NCBI GenBank assembly: GCA_002686115.1
Contig: NZAF01000122.1
Span: 1 to 17,425, forward strand
Source: Halobacteriovorax sp.
Lineage (GTDB): Bacteria; Bdellovibrionota; Bacteriovoracia; Bacteriovoracales; Bacteriovoracaceae
Direction of reading: 5' to 3'
Length of the DNA: 17,425 bases
Under the pieces are notes generated by a model, which saw nothing but the letters and a program-made list of their open reading frames with translations, ran no database searches and was not told the DNA's origin. Numbering within the stretch: position 1 is the first letter of the stretch; each line of letters starts with the position of its first letter. The position numbers and the translations under genes were made by a program. This document shows positions 1-7,314 of this stretch, one piece after another.

Positions 1-27
1 AACTCCGGTTGAATACCGGAGTTTTTT
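1..27 (+). terminator. Rho-independent terminator of an upstream rightward gene
   Basis: A perfect 9-bp stem (AACTCCGGT at 1-9, ACCGGAGTT at 15-23) closes a 5-nt loop and runs into a T tract (22-27). The T tract follows the stem on the + strand, so it should end a rightward transcript that enters from outside the window. The stem could pair on the other strand too, but bases before position 1 are not visible, so bidirectionality cannot be judged. Confidence 0.85.
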
Positions 28-42
28 AAGTTAAATCTTTAG

Positions 43-96
43 GCACTTTTTAATCTGTCTATTTTTTAGGGGACAGATCATAAAGGAGCCTTTTTT
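43..96 (-). repeat. 54-bp repeat, left copy (inverted relative to 17311-17364)
   Basis: Read on the minus strand this stretch aligns without gaps to 17311-17364, with 44 of 54 bases identical by hand count. Both copies start with AAAAAAGG just after a stop codon, then contain the invariant core TGATCTGTCCCC and end in TAAAAAGTGC. The core is at 69-80 here. TAATCTGTC (51-59) and GACAGATCA (72-80) can form a 9-bp hairpin with a single mismatch (a wobble on the minus strand). It sits between the end of the cyclic-nucleotide-binding gene and the left-edge terminator. The GGGGACAGATC-type word resembles motifs found beside REP-associated (RAYT/IS200-like) elements, but no transposase is visible. 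Confidence 0.7.
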
Positions 97-100
97 ACAT

Positions 101-553
101 CTATTCTTGTTCTATTCGCTTTTCTCTATCTTCTTCTATCGCTTCTAAAATTTTTCTTTGCTCTTCAATTGACAATGGTTTTACAGAGTCTTGCAGATTT
201 CTTCTGATACCCTTTTTTATAATTCTTTGATCGAGTGATCTAATTTGATGACACATATTTTGAGCAATTTTAATAAGCCAGTCAGGCATGTATTCATTCT
301 TATCTTGAGCTGGAATTAATATTAGTTCAGAGTCTGCAGTGCACATAACATAAGCGCTACGGTTAGTATTATCAAAGAAAGATAATTCGCCTACAAATTC
401 ACCGCCATTTATATAGGCTATAGGGGTTACCTTTGTTCCGTCTACACCAAAGACTAAAAGTTCACCATTTTCTACATAGTAGAGGTCATTATCTTTTTCA
501 TCTTTTCTACAAAGAAACTCATTTGGTTTTAAGCTAATCTTTTTTAAGCTCAT
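101..553 (-). CDS. Stand-alone cyclic nucleotide-binding domain protein
   Basis: A 150-residue protein made mostly of one Crp/PKA-type cyclic nucleotide-binding domain (about residues 5-90). The phosphate-binding cassette at 51-69 (GEFVGELSFF then NRSAYV) keeps the residues that contact cyclic nucleotide phosphate in CRP: Gly55-Glu56 and Arg65-Ser66. This suggests real cAMP or cGMP binding (inference). Instead of a helix-turn-helix, the C-terminal part (about 95-150) is a charged, probably helical tail rich in Glu, Lys and Arg, so it is not a Crp-type transcription factor; it more likely senses a nucleotide and acts through a partner protein. The ATG overlaps the stop of the SGNH-like gene in an ATGA arrangement, so the two are translationally coupled and may work together. 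No signal peptide is seen, so it should be cytoplasmic. Confidence 0.85.
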   Translation of the reverse strand: MSLKKISLKPNEFLCRKDEKDNDLYYVENGELLVFGVDGTKVTPIAYINGGEFVGELSFFDNTNRSAYVMCTADSELILIPAQDKNEYMPDWLIKIAQNMCHQIRSLDQRIIKKGIRRNLQDSVKPLSIEEQRKILEAIEEDREKRIEQE

Positions 554-1695
554 ATTGTTAAAATATCCTTTATCATTATCATAAGTTCTTTTCTAAGTTT
601 TTCATAGTAGATAACTTGTGCTTCTCTCTTGCCAAGAAACAGCTCATTTGTTCCAAAATATAGGTTAAGCTCTTTATCAAAGTCATAGATATAGACATCT
701 CTGCTGTTGGCAACTTTTTTTATGATTGCATTGATAATAGGGTGTGCACCTTGTGGGGTACAATTTAGACTTCTGGCATATATTAGCTCGGCCTTAGCTT
801 TAGAGTAACTTCCATTTTCATAGAGTGCTTTTCCGTATAGATATTTTACGCGTGCGTTACTAAATGTTTCTGTGTTTAATTCTCTGGCCTTTGCAAGTGC
901 ATCTTTAACCATTGAGTTTTCTAAGCTATTTTCAATTTGTTCTAATTCTTTTTTTATCTCTTCATTTTGAGAAGCTGGACAGGCATTTACCTGATCATCT
1001 AAGAGATTTACTGGTGAAGTGAGTACTATTGGAGTGGATCCATTTTTTTCGATATAATTTACGATATTTCTAAGTTCTATTTCGTATTGTTTAAAATAGA
1101 CTTCAAGATATTTTTGAATCTCATCACTTTTAAATTTCCCTTTTTCAGGAGTAGAGTTAAGAGTGATATTCTTGTCCGGAATCATGAGATATTTCTTAAA
1201 AGATGGAAAAAGTGTATGAATGACACTTATATATTCATTACTCATTAATTTGTAGTTTAAATAAGTGATATCGATATTCTCTGGTATTAGCCTCTCATAG
1301 AATTCTGATGCTCCTCCCATATAAATAACAATGGGTGCGAGATCTTTGACTTGTTTTAATTTATAGAATGTTCGAAAAATATTTTCATTTGCGTCAGCAT
1401 AATTATAAATGACAGCGGGCCTATTTAGATTTTTAGAGATGTCGTTAATAAGTTGTGCAATCTGTGGGTTAAAGAGTAGGGCAGAATCATCTCCAATGAA
1501 GAGAATATCGGCCTTATCAGGGGTATCAGTACTAATATTTGAAAAAACAATTGGAAATGCATGTCTTCTTTGGGCATTCATATACCCGATTGAGTAAATA
1601 ATGATCGTCAAAACCCCTATTACAACTAACCAAGTAGGTAATTTAATAGGCTTTAATGCGCTGCGTTTGTTGTTTTTTCTTTTTTTCTTTGCCAC
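550..1695 (-). CDS. Membrane-anchored SGNH-like protein with C-terminal TPR-like repeats
   Basis: A 381-residue protein with a very basic N terminus (KKKRKNNKR), one transmembrane segment at about 20-38 and a large extracytoplasmic part: an N-terminal anchor rather than a cleaved signal. The fold looks like an SGNH/GDSL hydrolase: block I is DILFIGDDSA (63-72, candidate nucleophile Ser71), a central strand with IYMGGASEFYE (124-134) stands where the GxND block would be, and TSPVNLLDD (226-234) resembles a late strand of the family. The block V Asp-x-x-His pair is not recognisable near the C terminus, so catalysis is doubtful. Residues about 263-315 look like one or two TPR helices. The start is GTG at 1693-1695 with a weak ribosome site; the next in-frame Met (39) would remove the anchor. 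Substrate is unknown; envelope polymer or lipid modification is only a guess. It is first gene of a leftward operon with the cyclic-nucleotide-binding protein. Confidence 0.65.
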   Translation of the reverse strand: MAKKKRKNNKRSALKPIKLPTWLVVIGVLTIIIYSIGYMNAQRRHAFPIVFSNISTDTPDKADILFIGDDSALLFNPQIAQLINDISKNLNRPAVIYNYADANENIFRTFYKLKQVKDLAPIVIYMGGASEFYERLIPENIDITYLNYKLMSNEYISVIHTLFPSFKKYLMIPDKNITLNSTPEKGKFKSDEIQKYLEVYFKQYEIELRNIVNYIEKNGSTPIVLTSPVNLLDDQVNACPASQNEEIKKELEQIENSLENSMVKDALAKARELNTETFSNARVKYLYGKALYENGSYSKAKAELIYARSLNCTPQGAHPIINAIIKKVANSRDVYIYDFDKELNLYFGTNELFLGKREAQVIYYEKLRKELMIMIKDILTI

Positions 1696-1771
1696 GCTTT
1701 ATTCTACATGATTATTTTGTTAGATAGAAGGTTGAATTTATTAGTTTTTTTTATTTTTGGAGCTACTTTAA

Positions 1772-3001
1772 ATGAGCCGATTTATGCCAGAACTTTTAGC
1801 ACCAGCTGGTAGTCTAGATAAGTTAATTGTTGCAGTACTTTATGGTGCTGATGCCGTATACCTTGGGGGTCAAAAGTTTGGTCTTCGACAGGCTGCGGAA
1901 AACTTCACAAGAGAAGAGTTAAAAGAGGGAGTAGATTTTGCTCATCAACATAACTCTAAGGTTTTTGTAGTTTTAAATTCTTATTTTCATCAAAAAGACT
2001 TTGATAGTTTAAAAGACTTTCTCTTATATATTGAATCAATAAAAGTGGATGCTGTTATTGTCTCTGATCCTGGAGTTATTCAATTTATTAGCGAGCATAC
2101 AAATCTTGAAATCCATCTCTCAACTCAAGCAAGCTGTTTAAATGTTAGGGCGGCAAAGTTATGGAAAAGTCTTGGTGTAACTAGAGTTGTTCTTGGAAGA
2201 GAGGCATCTATAGAAGATGCTGCACGAATTAAGAAAGAGGCAGGACTTGAAGTTGAGATGTTTGTTCATGGCTCTATGTGTATGGCATATTCTGGCCACT
2301 GTGTGATTTCAAACTATACACAAGGACGAGACAGCAACAGAGGTGGTTGCGCTCATAGTTGTCGCTTTGAGTATTCTCTTTCAAAAGATAGTGCTGATAA
2401 AGGTAAAGATAAAGAAGATTTAGAAAAAAGAAAACATAGCTTCTTTATGAGTTCTAAAGATCTTGAAGGGATTAGAGTTCTAGATAAGTTTATAGAAAGT
2501 GAAATTGATTCCCTAAAGGTTGAGGGAAGAATGAAATCGCATCTCTACGCAGGGACGATTTCAAAAGTATACCGAGAAGCACTTGATTATTATGAAGAAA
2601 ATGGACACTTTTTATCTGATAATATGTCAAATTGGGAAAGTGAATTAAGAAAGATCACTCATCGCGCTTATACTGAAGCATCTCTAATTTCTCCAGCTGA
2701 TGATTCAAGTATTTATGATGAAAGAGAACATGAAGATGGCTTATACACTTCAATTGGTTCGATTAGAGAAGTATCAAAAAGTCATGGCTTTATGCTTTTA
2801 GAAGTAAAGTCTTATTTTCACCCTGGTGAAATTTTAGAAGTTTTACCATTTAAAGGTGTTCCTTTTGAAATAGAAGTAACGTTTGTAAAATCAGTCTCAG
2901 ATAAGAATCTTGAAAAAACTAAACCTGGAACATTGGTTAAGATTCCATACTACGAAGGTGTTGAGCGTTTTAACTTAGTAAGACGGAGAAACCTACAATG
3001 A
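1772..3001 (+). CDS. trhP: U32-family tRNA U34 hydroxylation protein (TrhP type)
   Basis: A 409-residue U32 protein without signal peptide. Family knowledge: TrhP (YegQ in E. coli, YrrO in B. subtilis) is needed for 5-hydroxyuridine at tRNA wobble position 34, a prephenate-dependent pathway, and U32 proteins of this group bind an iron-sulfur cluster through four cysteines. Here those are Cys170, Cys177, Cys193 and Cys197, within the family signature EMFVHGSMCMAYSGHC (162-177) and GGCAHSCRF (191-199). The N-terminal barrel opens with PELLAPAGS (6-14) and GADAVYLGG (25-33); EGRMKS (251-256) begins the conserved downstream helix. Length fits TrhP rather than the longer RlhA. The start at 1772 has GGAG nine bases upstream; the divergent gene is 76 bp away. 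Its stop overlaps the next ATG (ATGA), so it is coupled to a second U32-like gene. U32 'peptidase' is the older label. Confidence 0.85.
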   Translation: MSRFMPELLAPAGSLDKLIVAVLYGADAVYLGGQKFGLRQAAENFTREELKEGVDFAHQHNSKVFVVLNSYFHQKDFDSLKDFLLYIESIKVDAVIVSDPGVIQFISEHTNLEIHLSTQASCLNVRAAKLWKSLGVTRVVLGREASIEDAARIKKEAGLEVEMFVHGSMCMAYSGHCVISNYTQGRDSNRGGCAHSCRFEYSLSKDSADKGKDKEDLEKRKHSFFMSSKDLEGIRVLDKFIESEIDSLKVEGRMKSHLYAGTISKVYREALDYYEENGHFLSDNMSNWESELRKITHRAYTEASLISPADDSSIYDEREHEDGLYTSIGSIREVSKSHGFMLLEVKSYFHPGEILEVLPFKGVPFEIEVTFVKSVSDKNLEKTKPGTLVKIPYYEGVERFNLVRRRNLQ

Positions 3002-4146
3002 AAAAGGTCATTTACTTTGATAAAGAAATGAGCATAGAGGATATTAAATCTCTAGGCATAAATGAAGTCATTCTTTCAACTAGCTATTTTTCTAGATTTG
3101 GAAAACTTTCAAAGAATGATTTAGATAATGCTTTAAATATATTAAATGACTTTTCTGGTATTGTCTCTTTTGAGTGGGATGTCTTAGTGAGAGATAGTCT
3201 TTTTGATGAGATGATTCATCAATTTGAATCTCTTGATTTAAAAAGAGTAGATGCCCTTAGAGTTCTTGATCCTGGTGTATATCAATATGCCATTGAAAAG
3301 AATTGGGACATCTTTCTTATGCTAGATTCGGGACCTTTCCATAACCCCTTGGCCATCAAGTCATTCATAGGCCTTGGCAAGGATTTGGTAAAGAAGATTG
3401 TGGTAAGTATTGAACTTGATCAGCTCGAGCTCAAAGAAATTATAGACCAATTAAATATTGATACTGAATACTTAGGCTATGGAAGGATACTTCTTTTTTA
3501 TACACCTAGAAATCTTGTGACACCATTATTTGGTAACGAAGATAAGTGGATAGAGGTGAGTGCTAACTCTGAAGAGTCTCCTCATAAAGGGTTTCCTGTT
3601 GTTGAAAATATACATGGGACCTTTATGTTTAATCCAAAAGATCACTTTGTCCTAGAGTTTTTGGACGATATTAATGACATTGGTATAAATGAGATTAGAA
3701 TTGATAATAGATTTTTGTCACATGAATTAACTAAAGAGTTGTTAAAATTTGATGATAAAGAGTTTAATCCTAAAGATGTTAAATCTGCACTTCCTCGTAA
3801 TGTCATTAGAGGATTCTTTCATAAAAATAAGAGCGATGCCCTTTTTAAGAAATTAAAAAACTATAGAATCATGAGGCAGGATAAAGACTACTTAGGCCAA
3901 GTTATAGAAGTTGAAAAAGATCACCATATTGGAATCTATCTAAGAAATGAAGTTGATGCTAATTCTATACGTAAGGTTTTACTTGTTACTCCTGAGGGGA
4001 AGGAGAAGTCTGCGACTCCTCATCAGATAAAAGACTTTTGTGGTGATGATTTTGTAAATGGTGGCTATGGAGATATTATTTTTATTCCTCATATTTCAGG
4101 TATATCTGTGAAGACAAATGTTTATCTTGATATAAGTAATACATAG
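2998..4146 (+). CDS. Divergent U32-like protein lacking the cysteine cluster, partner of TrhP
   Basis: A 382-residue protein starting inside the trhP stop codon. It shows the outline of a U32 barrel: the segment around VDALRVLDPGVYQYA corresponds to the 'vDaiivqDpGv' strand of TrhP, and LGYGRILLFYTPRNLV resembles the 'GyGr...ytrR' strand seen in cysteine-poor U32 partners such as UbiV and YrrN. A C-terminal beta-rich domain (about 270-380) begins after NVIRGFF and contains DYLGQVIEVE. Only one cysteine is present (near residue 350), so it cannot bind an Fe-S cluster by itself as TrhP can. B. subtilis places two trhP genes (yrrN, yrrO) side by side, and UbiU/UbiV form a heterodimer. By analogy this may be a structural or substrate-binding partner of the upstream TrhP (inference). 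The similarity is remote and judged by eye. Confidence 0.6.
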   Translation: MKKVIYFDKEMSIEDIKSLGINEVILSTSYFSRFGKLSKNDLDNALNILNDFSGIVSFEWDVLVRDSLFDEMIHQFESLDLKRVDALRVLDPGVYQYAIEKNWDIFLMLDSGPFHNPLAIKSFIGLGKDLVKKIVVSIELDQLELKEIIDQLNIDTEYLGYGRILLFYTPRNLVTPLFGNEDKWIEVSANSEESPHKGFPVVENIHGTFMFNPKDHFVLEFLDDINDIGINEIRIDNRFLSHELTKELLKFDDKEFNPKDVKSALPRNVIRGFFHKNKSDALFKKLKNYRIMRQDKDYLGQVIEVEKDHHIGIYLRNEVDANSIRKVLLVTPEGKEKSATPHQIKDFCGDDFVNGGYGDIIFIPHISGISVKTNVYLDISNT

Positions 4147-4159
4147 TAGGACGATGAAA

Positions 4160-5329
4160 ATGTCTAGCGCCTTATCATTTGATAGACAGAATTATATAGG
4201 AATGATTTTTTTCCTTGTGATGGCACTACAGGTGGTGAGTTCTTATGTCGATGGTGCGCATTCATTTATTATAGGCATCTTTTTGTCGATGACTTTTCTT
4301 CTTTTTAATTTTTTTGAATTATTTTTAAAGGATAAAACTGTCCCTTGCCGTTATCTTAAGGCCCTGGCTTTTGTTTTATGGATAGCAATATTCTCGTTTT
4401 ATCATAAAGGAATATTTGAGCCTTCACTTTTCTTATTGCCTTTGTTTCCAGTTTTGGTAGGGGTGAATACTAATAAAAGCTTCAAGTTTTCAATTGTCAC
4501 TATGTTGATATATCTGGGACTTCTTTTGACTACTTTTGTACATACTAATGTTGAGTCATTAGATGAATTAGTTAGAATTGGTAACCAATTTATTCTGTTA
4601 AACTTATCTCTTATTTTGTTTAATGCTCTCATTGATTTCATAGGTCCCAAAGATGTTCTATTAGATATTAACTCAAAGTTATATAAGGCTTTAGGTCATG
4701 ATATTAAATCACCTCTATTTATTATAAAGAACTCTTTAAATAAGTTACCGGTTGATCAAATAGACGATAAGCTTGTTAATAGGATGAAAAAAGCTCTTTA
4801 TATTCTAGAAGAAACTACTGATAGTGTATTAAGGGCAAATTCATATCATATGAAAAAGAATATTGATATTAATGAGTCCTATTTGTTAAGTGATATCGTA
4901 AGTGATTTAAGGGAGCTCTATAGAGATAGGTTATCCGTTAAGAATATATCTCTTGTCATTGATGAAAATTCATTTTCAGGTGTAAGAATTAATTTACCCC
5001 CTAAAGACATTCAAAAGTTTATCTTTTCAAATTTGATGTCAAATGCTCTTAAGTTTTCAAAAGAGTCTAGTCAGATATATCTTTATCTAAAAAAAGATGA
5101 TGATAATGTTATTGTTTATCTAAAAGATTATGGTGTCGGTCTTACAGATGAGGTAAAGGCAACGACGGGAACAGTCGGTGAAACTGGGCTTGGTTTAGGT
5201 CTTCAGATCCTAAGATCGTATTTAAAAGATGTCGGTGGTTATTTAACTATAAATTCTTATGATGACGTCTCTACTGATCACACACTTTTTTCAGTTCATC
5301 TACCCTGTGACTTATTTTCTTTCGAGTAA
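4160..5329 (+). CDS. Orphan membrane sensor histidine kinase
   Basis: A hybrid-free sensor kinase of about 390 residues. Residues 1-165 (counted from the ATG at 4154) are strongly hydrophobic, with about five or six membrane spans and no large periplasmic sensor loop. The cytoplasmic half has all kinase boxes: H box GHDIKSPL (181-188, phospho-acceptor His182), N box NLMSNALKFS (293-302), G1 DYGVGL (325-330) and G2 ETGLGLGL (343-350). There is no HAMP, PAS or receiver domain. Two in-frame ATGs compete: 4154 and 4160. AGGA at 4148-4151 is only 2 nt from the first but 8 nt from the second, so 4160 is preferred. It follows the U32-like gene by a few bases and shares its operon, but no response regulator is nearby. 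Its 3' end overlaps the convergent methyltransferase gene by 18 bp (5312-5329). Confidence 0.85.
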   Translation: MSSALSFDRQNYIGMIFFLVMALQVVSSYVDGAHSFIIGIFLSMTFLLFNFFELFLKDKTVPCRYLKALAFVLWIAIFSFYHKGIFEPSLFLLPLFPVLVGVNTNKSFKFSIVTMLIYLGLLLTTFVHTNVESLDELVRIGNQFILLNLSLILFNALIDFIGPKDVLLDINSKLYKALGHDIKSPLFIIKNSLNKLPVDQIDDKLVNRMKKALYILEETTDSVLRANSYHMKKNIDINESYLLSDIVSDLRELYRDRLSVKNISLVIDENSFSGVRINLPPKDIQKFIFSNLMSNALKFSKESSQIYLYLKKDDDNVIVYLKDYGVGLTDEVKATTGTVGETGLGLGLQILRSYLKDVGGYLTINSYDDVSTDHTLFSVHLPCDLFSFE

Positions 5330-6439
5330 ACTAATAAATGTTTTTATTCCACCATTGTTAATCGGACCAAAGTGCTTTGCTTTGTAAGTATTAAGTTTGA
5401 ACTTATGTGGGTGAATAATGCATATTAATTTTGCATTTGTTTTAATTAATGATTCTTTTATTTTATCTGTAAAAACTTTTGGGTTCTGCTCGTACTTTAT
5501 TCTTTTGTTATATGGAGGGTTTAATAAAATTAGTGATTCTTTAGCCTCATTTGTACTTATATCATTTGTGAAGAAATCTTCTTTCCTTATAGATATATTT
5601 CTTTTTCTTTGAATTTCTTCTTTAAGATTTAATTTTGTAGCATTGATCGCCTTTTCATCTATATCACTGCATATGAAATTAATTTTTTGAGGTTCGTTAA
5701 TTTCGATATCAAGTGATTTAATATCTTTGAAGAGGGGAGAGTTGTTGAGATTAAACTCGCGCTGCATTCTATTTTGATAATTGATATATTCTTTAATCAA
5801 TGTTCCTGAACCACACATTGGATCAAAAATAGTTTTGTATTCATTTTCCCCATTTTTTATTAACTGTACCATCGCACTTGCTATTGATGCTCTAATTGGT
5901 GCCATCGTGGTATGAGTCTTATCTCCTCTTAAGTCCATCCTTTCACCTGTGCAATCATAGCTCATCATGACTTCATCTTTTAAAATTCGGACGTAAATTG
6001 CTTGTGACTTATTGCCATATTCTTCTATTAGTTTTTTCTTACAAGCGTTTGCCTCTTGATAGTCATTTATTGCACTAATTATCGTTTTACTTATTTTTCT
6101 ATCGTCAAAGAGTCTAGACTCACTACTTTTAATATGAATATCAGGTGTGCACGCGATGAAGTATTTATTCCATGGTATCTTCTTTGCTTTTTTGTATAGC
6201 TTAGGTAAGTCCCTTGCTTTAAATGAGTCTATTCTCAAAAGAATTCTTGTTACAGTTTTTAAATAATATTGAAATGTATAAATGATATTAAGAGGAACTT
6301 CTTTGATCTCAAGCCCTCCGCCAACAACTTCTATCTTAAGACTACTGAGTTTTGGAAATTTAAATAAAATTTCATCTCTAGTTATATTTTCTAGACCTGG
6401 TCTGACTACTAAGAATATGTGATACGTTTGCTCTGTCAT
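5312..6439 (-). CDS. THUMP-domain RNA methyltransferase (RlmL-type, m2G)
   Basis: A 375-residue SAM-dependent N2-guanine RNA methyltransferase. The N-terminal ferredoxin-like and THUMP region (about 5-165) includes the motif SSESRLFDDRKI and ends before MDLRGD, the counterpart of the 'LhrRGyR' hinge. The catalytic domain has SAM-binding motif I DPMCGSGT (206-213), an acidic ribose-binding position in CSDIDEKAI (257-265), and the catalytic NPPY (307-310). RlmL in E. coli methylates G2445 of 23S rRNA; the stand-alone form without fused RlmK is about 380 residues (YpsC type), matching this length. It lacks obvious tRNA-specific features, but Trm14/TrmG10-like activity on tRNA cannot be excluded. 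The start at 6437-6439 has a weak GAG ribosome site. It converges on and overlaps the histidine kinase gene by 18 bp with no terminator between them. Confidence 0.82.
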   Translation of the reverse strand: MTEQTYHIFLVVRPGLENITRDEILFKFPKLSSLKIEVVGGGLEIKEVPLNIIYTFQYYLKTVTRILLRIDSFKARDLPKLYKKAKKIPWNKYFIACTPDIHIKSSESRLFDDRKISKTIISAINDYQEANACKKKLIEEYGNKSQAIYVRILKDEVMMSYDCTGERMDLRGDKTHTTMAPIRASIASAMVQLIKNGENEYKTIFDPMCGSGTLIKEYINYQNRMQREFNLNNSPLFKDIKSLDIEINEPQKINFICSDIDEKAINATKLNLKEEIQRKRNISIRKEDFFTNDISTNEAKESLILLNPPYNKRIKYEQNPKVFTDKIKESLIKTNAKLICIIHPHKFKLNTYKAKHFGPINNGGIKTFISLLERK

Positions 6440-6526
6440 ATTTTTCTCATCAATTACCTTACTTGTGAAACATATGATAGTGAATTAATGTAGACTATGA
6501 AATTATTGTAAATATTGGATTCTATT

Positions 6527-7216
6527 ATGAGTGCTAGTTTAATTTTAATACCCACACCTTTAAATGATGAACTGGTTATTGATCATTATGCAAGAGCTTT
6601 TCTCGATCATGCCGTTTCAGATCTTGAAAACAGCTTGATTCTTGTTGAGGATCATAAGCCAGCAAGAAGAAGATGGATAAGCTGGGGTCTAGATCGTGAA
6701 GTGATTACAGACTTTATTCTTTTTAATGAGCATACAATGAAAGATATAATGGAAGATATTGTATCTAAACTCAAGAGTGGGAAAAAGGCCTATCTCATGA
6801 GTGATGGTGGACTGCCGGCCTTTTGCGATCCAGGTAGTGCTCTAATTAGAAGATGTCATGAATTAGGAATTAAAGTTACTTGTAGTCCTTTTCATAATTC
6901 AATATCACAGGCAGTAGCATTAAGTGGTTTTCATTGTTCTGAGTTCCACTTCTTTGGATTTCCTCCTCGTAAGGCCCATGAGAGAAGTGATTTTTTACAA
7001 AAGATTTTACGTTCTGAGACTACCTCAATTCTTATGGATACCCCATATCGATTAAAGAAAGTTTTAGAAGAGTTTAAAGATATTGGACTCAAGAAGACGA
7101 TATTCTTGGCCTGTGACCTTAATCATTCAGATGAGAGGCTATACTTTGGTAAGGTCGCTAAGGTGTTAAAAGATCTAGAAAAAGATAAGTCTGAGTTTAT
7201 CCTCATTGTTGAATAA
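6527..7216 (+). CDS. RsmI-like SAM-dependent methyltransferase (tetrapyrrole-methylase fold)
   Basis: About 229 residues of the tetrapyrrole (corrin/porphyrin) methylase superfamily, RsmI branch. The start LILIPTPL matches the RsmI 'yvVpTPIGN' opening; EDHKPARR corresponds to 'aEDTRhs' and FNEHT to 'yheHn'; MSDGGLPAFCDPGSALIRR corresponds to the SAM-site 'vSDAGtPlisDPGyrLV'. The following 'PGpsA' is replaced by PFHNS, and the protein is shorter than canonical RsmI (about 285 residues), lacking its C-terminal domain. RsmI 2'-O-methylates C1402 of 16S rRNA. This short form resembles proteins widespread in Bacteroidetes, whose exact substrate I do not know. An upstream in-frame TTG at 6515 is possible, but ATG 6527 has GGA at 6517-6519 at correct spacing and gives the usual family N terminus. 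Confidence 0.8.
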   Translation: MSASLILIPTPLNDELVIDHYARAFLDHAVSDLENSLILVEDHKPARRRWISWGLDREVITDFILFNEHTMKDIMEDIVSKLKSGKKAYLMSDGGLPAFCDPGSALIRRCHELGIKVTCSPFHNSISQAVALSGFHCSEFHFFGFPPRKAHERSDFLQKILRSETTSILMDTPYRLKKVLEEFKDIGLKKTIFLACDLNHSDERLYFGKVAKVLKDLEKDKSEFILIVE

Positions 7217-7233
7217 AATTTATTACTTATAAT
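7206..7233 (+). promoter_or_regulatory. Candidate sigma70-type promoter of the mevalonate operon
   Basis: A perfect TATAAT lies at 7228-7233, with TTGTTG at 7206-7211 and a 16-bp spacer. The -35 overlaps the last codons of the RsmI-like gene. A transcript would start near 7240 and carry a leader of about 75 nt before fni. AT-rich DNA yields such matches by chance, so this is tentative. Confidence 0.4.
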
Positions 7234-7314
7234 GGCCATACATTATTTTTACAGTGCTGTGCATCAATCTTGTTCATGGTTTTATTGATTAAAATTTGAT
7301 AGAAACATGTTCAT

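Noticed and set aside
4402..4650. Open frame on the minus strand inside the histidine kinase gene
   Set aside because: It lies opposite a membrane-segment coding region, has no ribosome site or family resemblance, and looks like a reading-frame shadow.
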